Shown piece after piece: positions 63,293 to 64,000 of a DNA stretch of 64,000 nucleotides; the stretch's first letter is position 1, and every line of letters starts with the position of its first letter. A program made the position numbers and the translations under genes. The notes beneath the pieces were generated by a model. That model saw nothing but the letters and a program-made list of their open reading frames with translations. It made no database searches and was not told the origin of the DNA. Source of the DNA: JAGQNT01 sp964426605 (GTDB taxonomy: Bacteria; Patescibacteriota; Saccharimonadia; Saccharimonadales; UBA4665); the NCBI GenBank assembly GCA_964426605.1, contig CAYRQK010000001.1, positions 434,001 to 498,000 on the forward strand, in the 5' to 3' direction.

Positions 63293-63754
63293 ATGGCAGA
63301 AATAACGCAAAAAATTACACCAAACCTGTGGTTCAATGGCAACGCGAAGGAGGCAGTAGAGTTCTATTTGTCCGTCTTTCCGAATAGTAAGATTGGCGAC
63401 ACGGCCTATTACCCGACCGAAGGACTAGCTGACTTCCAGCAGAGTCTCGCCGGTAAGGAACTAACCATCGACTTCGAGTTGGAAGACCTACGCTTTACGG
63501 CTATCAATGCCGGACCGGAGTTTAAGTTTAGCGAAGCCATATCTTTCGTTATCAGCTGCAAAGACCAGGCAGAGATCGATTACTACTGGGAACGACTCTC
63601 GAGTGTGCCTGAGGCCGAGCAGTGCGGCTGGTGCAAAGACAAGTACGGCCTCAGCTGGCAAGTAGTGCCGGCCAACATGGGCGAGCTCATGAACCGGCCA
63701 CATGCTTTCGCCAACCTGATGCAAATGCACAAATTGGAGATCGAGAAATTCTAG
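63293..63754 (+). CDS. PhnB-like VOC protein (3-dmu-9_3-mt type)
   Basis: A 153-residue protein: KITPNLWFNGNAKEAVEFYL, SVFPNSKIGDTAYYPTEGL and QLTIDFELEDLRFTAINAGP-like ELTIDFELEDLRFTAINAGP, then CGWCKDKYGLSWQVVPANMG near the end. This is the group often called '3-demethylubiquinone-9 3-methyltransferase' by database error; no methyltransferase motif is present. AGGAGG lies 5 bases before the ATG. Third gene of the operon. Confidence 0.9.
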   Translation: MAEITQKITPNLWFNGNAKEAVEFYLSVFPNSKIGDTAYYPTEGLADFQQSLAGKELTIDFELEDLRFTAINAGPEFKFSEAISFVISCKDQAEIDYYWERLSSVPEAEQCGWCKDKYGLSWQVVPANMGELMNRPHAFANLMQMHKLEIEKF

Positions 63755-63822
63755 CACGATAGAGCTCGGATGCGGGAGTAAAATCAAAGTAAACCAGCAA
63801 GCTAAACAGAGGATTACAACCC

Positions 63823-64000
63823 ATGAGCGAGAACGAAAAACAGCAGCAACAAATTAATTTTAACTTTGATCCAAATAAGGTACCGGTCCTCTACGTTGAT
63901 ACCTACGTGATTGGTTCTAACGAACATGTCCTGACTTTTAACTTTGCCCAAGCGTTGCCGGGGTCGAACCAGCAAAATGTTGTCAGCCGGGTAGCCTTGA
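63823..64000 (+). CDS. DUF3467-like protein, N-terminal part (runs off the window)
   Basis: ATG at 63823 opens a frame with 59 visible residues: MSENEKQQQQINFNFDPNKV, then LYVDTYVIGSNEHVLTFNFA and QALPGSNQQNVVSRVAL. The pattern resembles DUF3467 proteins, small proteins that read 'Yan...v..s..df.ldFg...pg......v..rivms'. AGAGG about 8 bases upstream supports the start. Incomplete. Confidence 0.7.
   Translation, partial: MSENEKQQQQINFNFDPNKVPVLYVDTYVIGSNEHVLTFNFAQALPGSNQQNVVSRVAL

Noticed and set aside
63293..63754. Annotation as 3-demethylubiquinone-9 3-methyltransferase
   Set aside because: The fold is VOC/PhnB with no S-adenosylmethionine motif; the common name is a carried-over database error.

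Overview
The window looks like chromosomal DNA of a small-genome Patescibacteria/CPR bacterium, most likely Saccharibacteria-like (inference). It uses the standard code with TGA stops, genes are tightly packed, and about half the bases are GC. It has a sortase and a type IV pilus set (PilB, PilC, pilins) with no secretin, which suggests a single-membrane envelope. Many genes carry a -10 box ending only 6-9 bases before the start codon, so their transcripts would be leaderless.

Layout. 1-2.9 kb: an F-type ATP synthase operon on the minus strand (atpI-like, atpB, atpE, atpF, atpH, start of atpA), with a 119-base palindromic spacer between atpE and atpF. 3-13.7 kb: glutaredoxin, corrinoid adenosyltransferase, a P-loop kinase, a membrane-anchored nuclease, glycosyltransferases, two tandem GH5-like glycosidases, SmpB, an ABC-F ATPase and a GH13 glucosidase. 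13.8-15.7 kb: tRNA-Asn and glycyl-tRNA synthetase. 15.7-19.9 kb: an accessory stretch with low coding density, small genes, many hairpins and a repeat-plus-terminator element present three times between short genes. 19.7-21.9 kb: a 53-residue membrane mini-protein, a processive-type GT2 and a sortase. 22-26.2 kb: the oxidative pentose phosphate genes (pgl, gnd, zwf) divergent from a flavin reductase and an ArsR regulator. 26.2-29.4 kb: unrecognised proteins and a structured RNA candidate. 29.4-31.8 kb: histidine kinase, response regulator and MscS channel. 31.9-40.7 kb: type IV pilus assembly ATPase, platform protein, minor pilins (one with an LVIVD beta-propeller) and three pilin paralogues. 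40.7-46.4 kb: a sulfation module (CysQ, sulfotransferase, GT4, flippase-like membrane protein, divergent ATP sulfurylase-APS kinase). 46.4-50.2 kb: DUF4396 protein, TypA and a DEAD-box helicase with a switch-like leader. 50.4-53.6 kb: MarP-like protease, VKOR and a divergent Nramp transporter. 54-56 kb: MacB-type ABC exporter. 56.2-59.1 kb: tRNA-Ser and a membrane-anchored Clp ATPase. 59.1-64 kb: UMP kinase, exonuclease III, FKBP, Nudix, three VOC-fold proteins and the start of a DUF3467-like protein.

Working together: the PPP trio would supply NADPH. VKOR can oxidise exported cysteines, including an apparent N-to-C disulfide pair in the protease beside it. The sulfation module holds every step from ATP and sulfate to a sulfated acceptor plus PAP recycling, which implies a sulfated cell-surface glycan. 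Pili, sortase and glycosyltransferases together describe an elaborate cell surface, as expected of a bacterium living attached to others.
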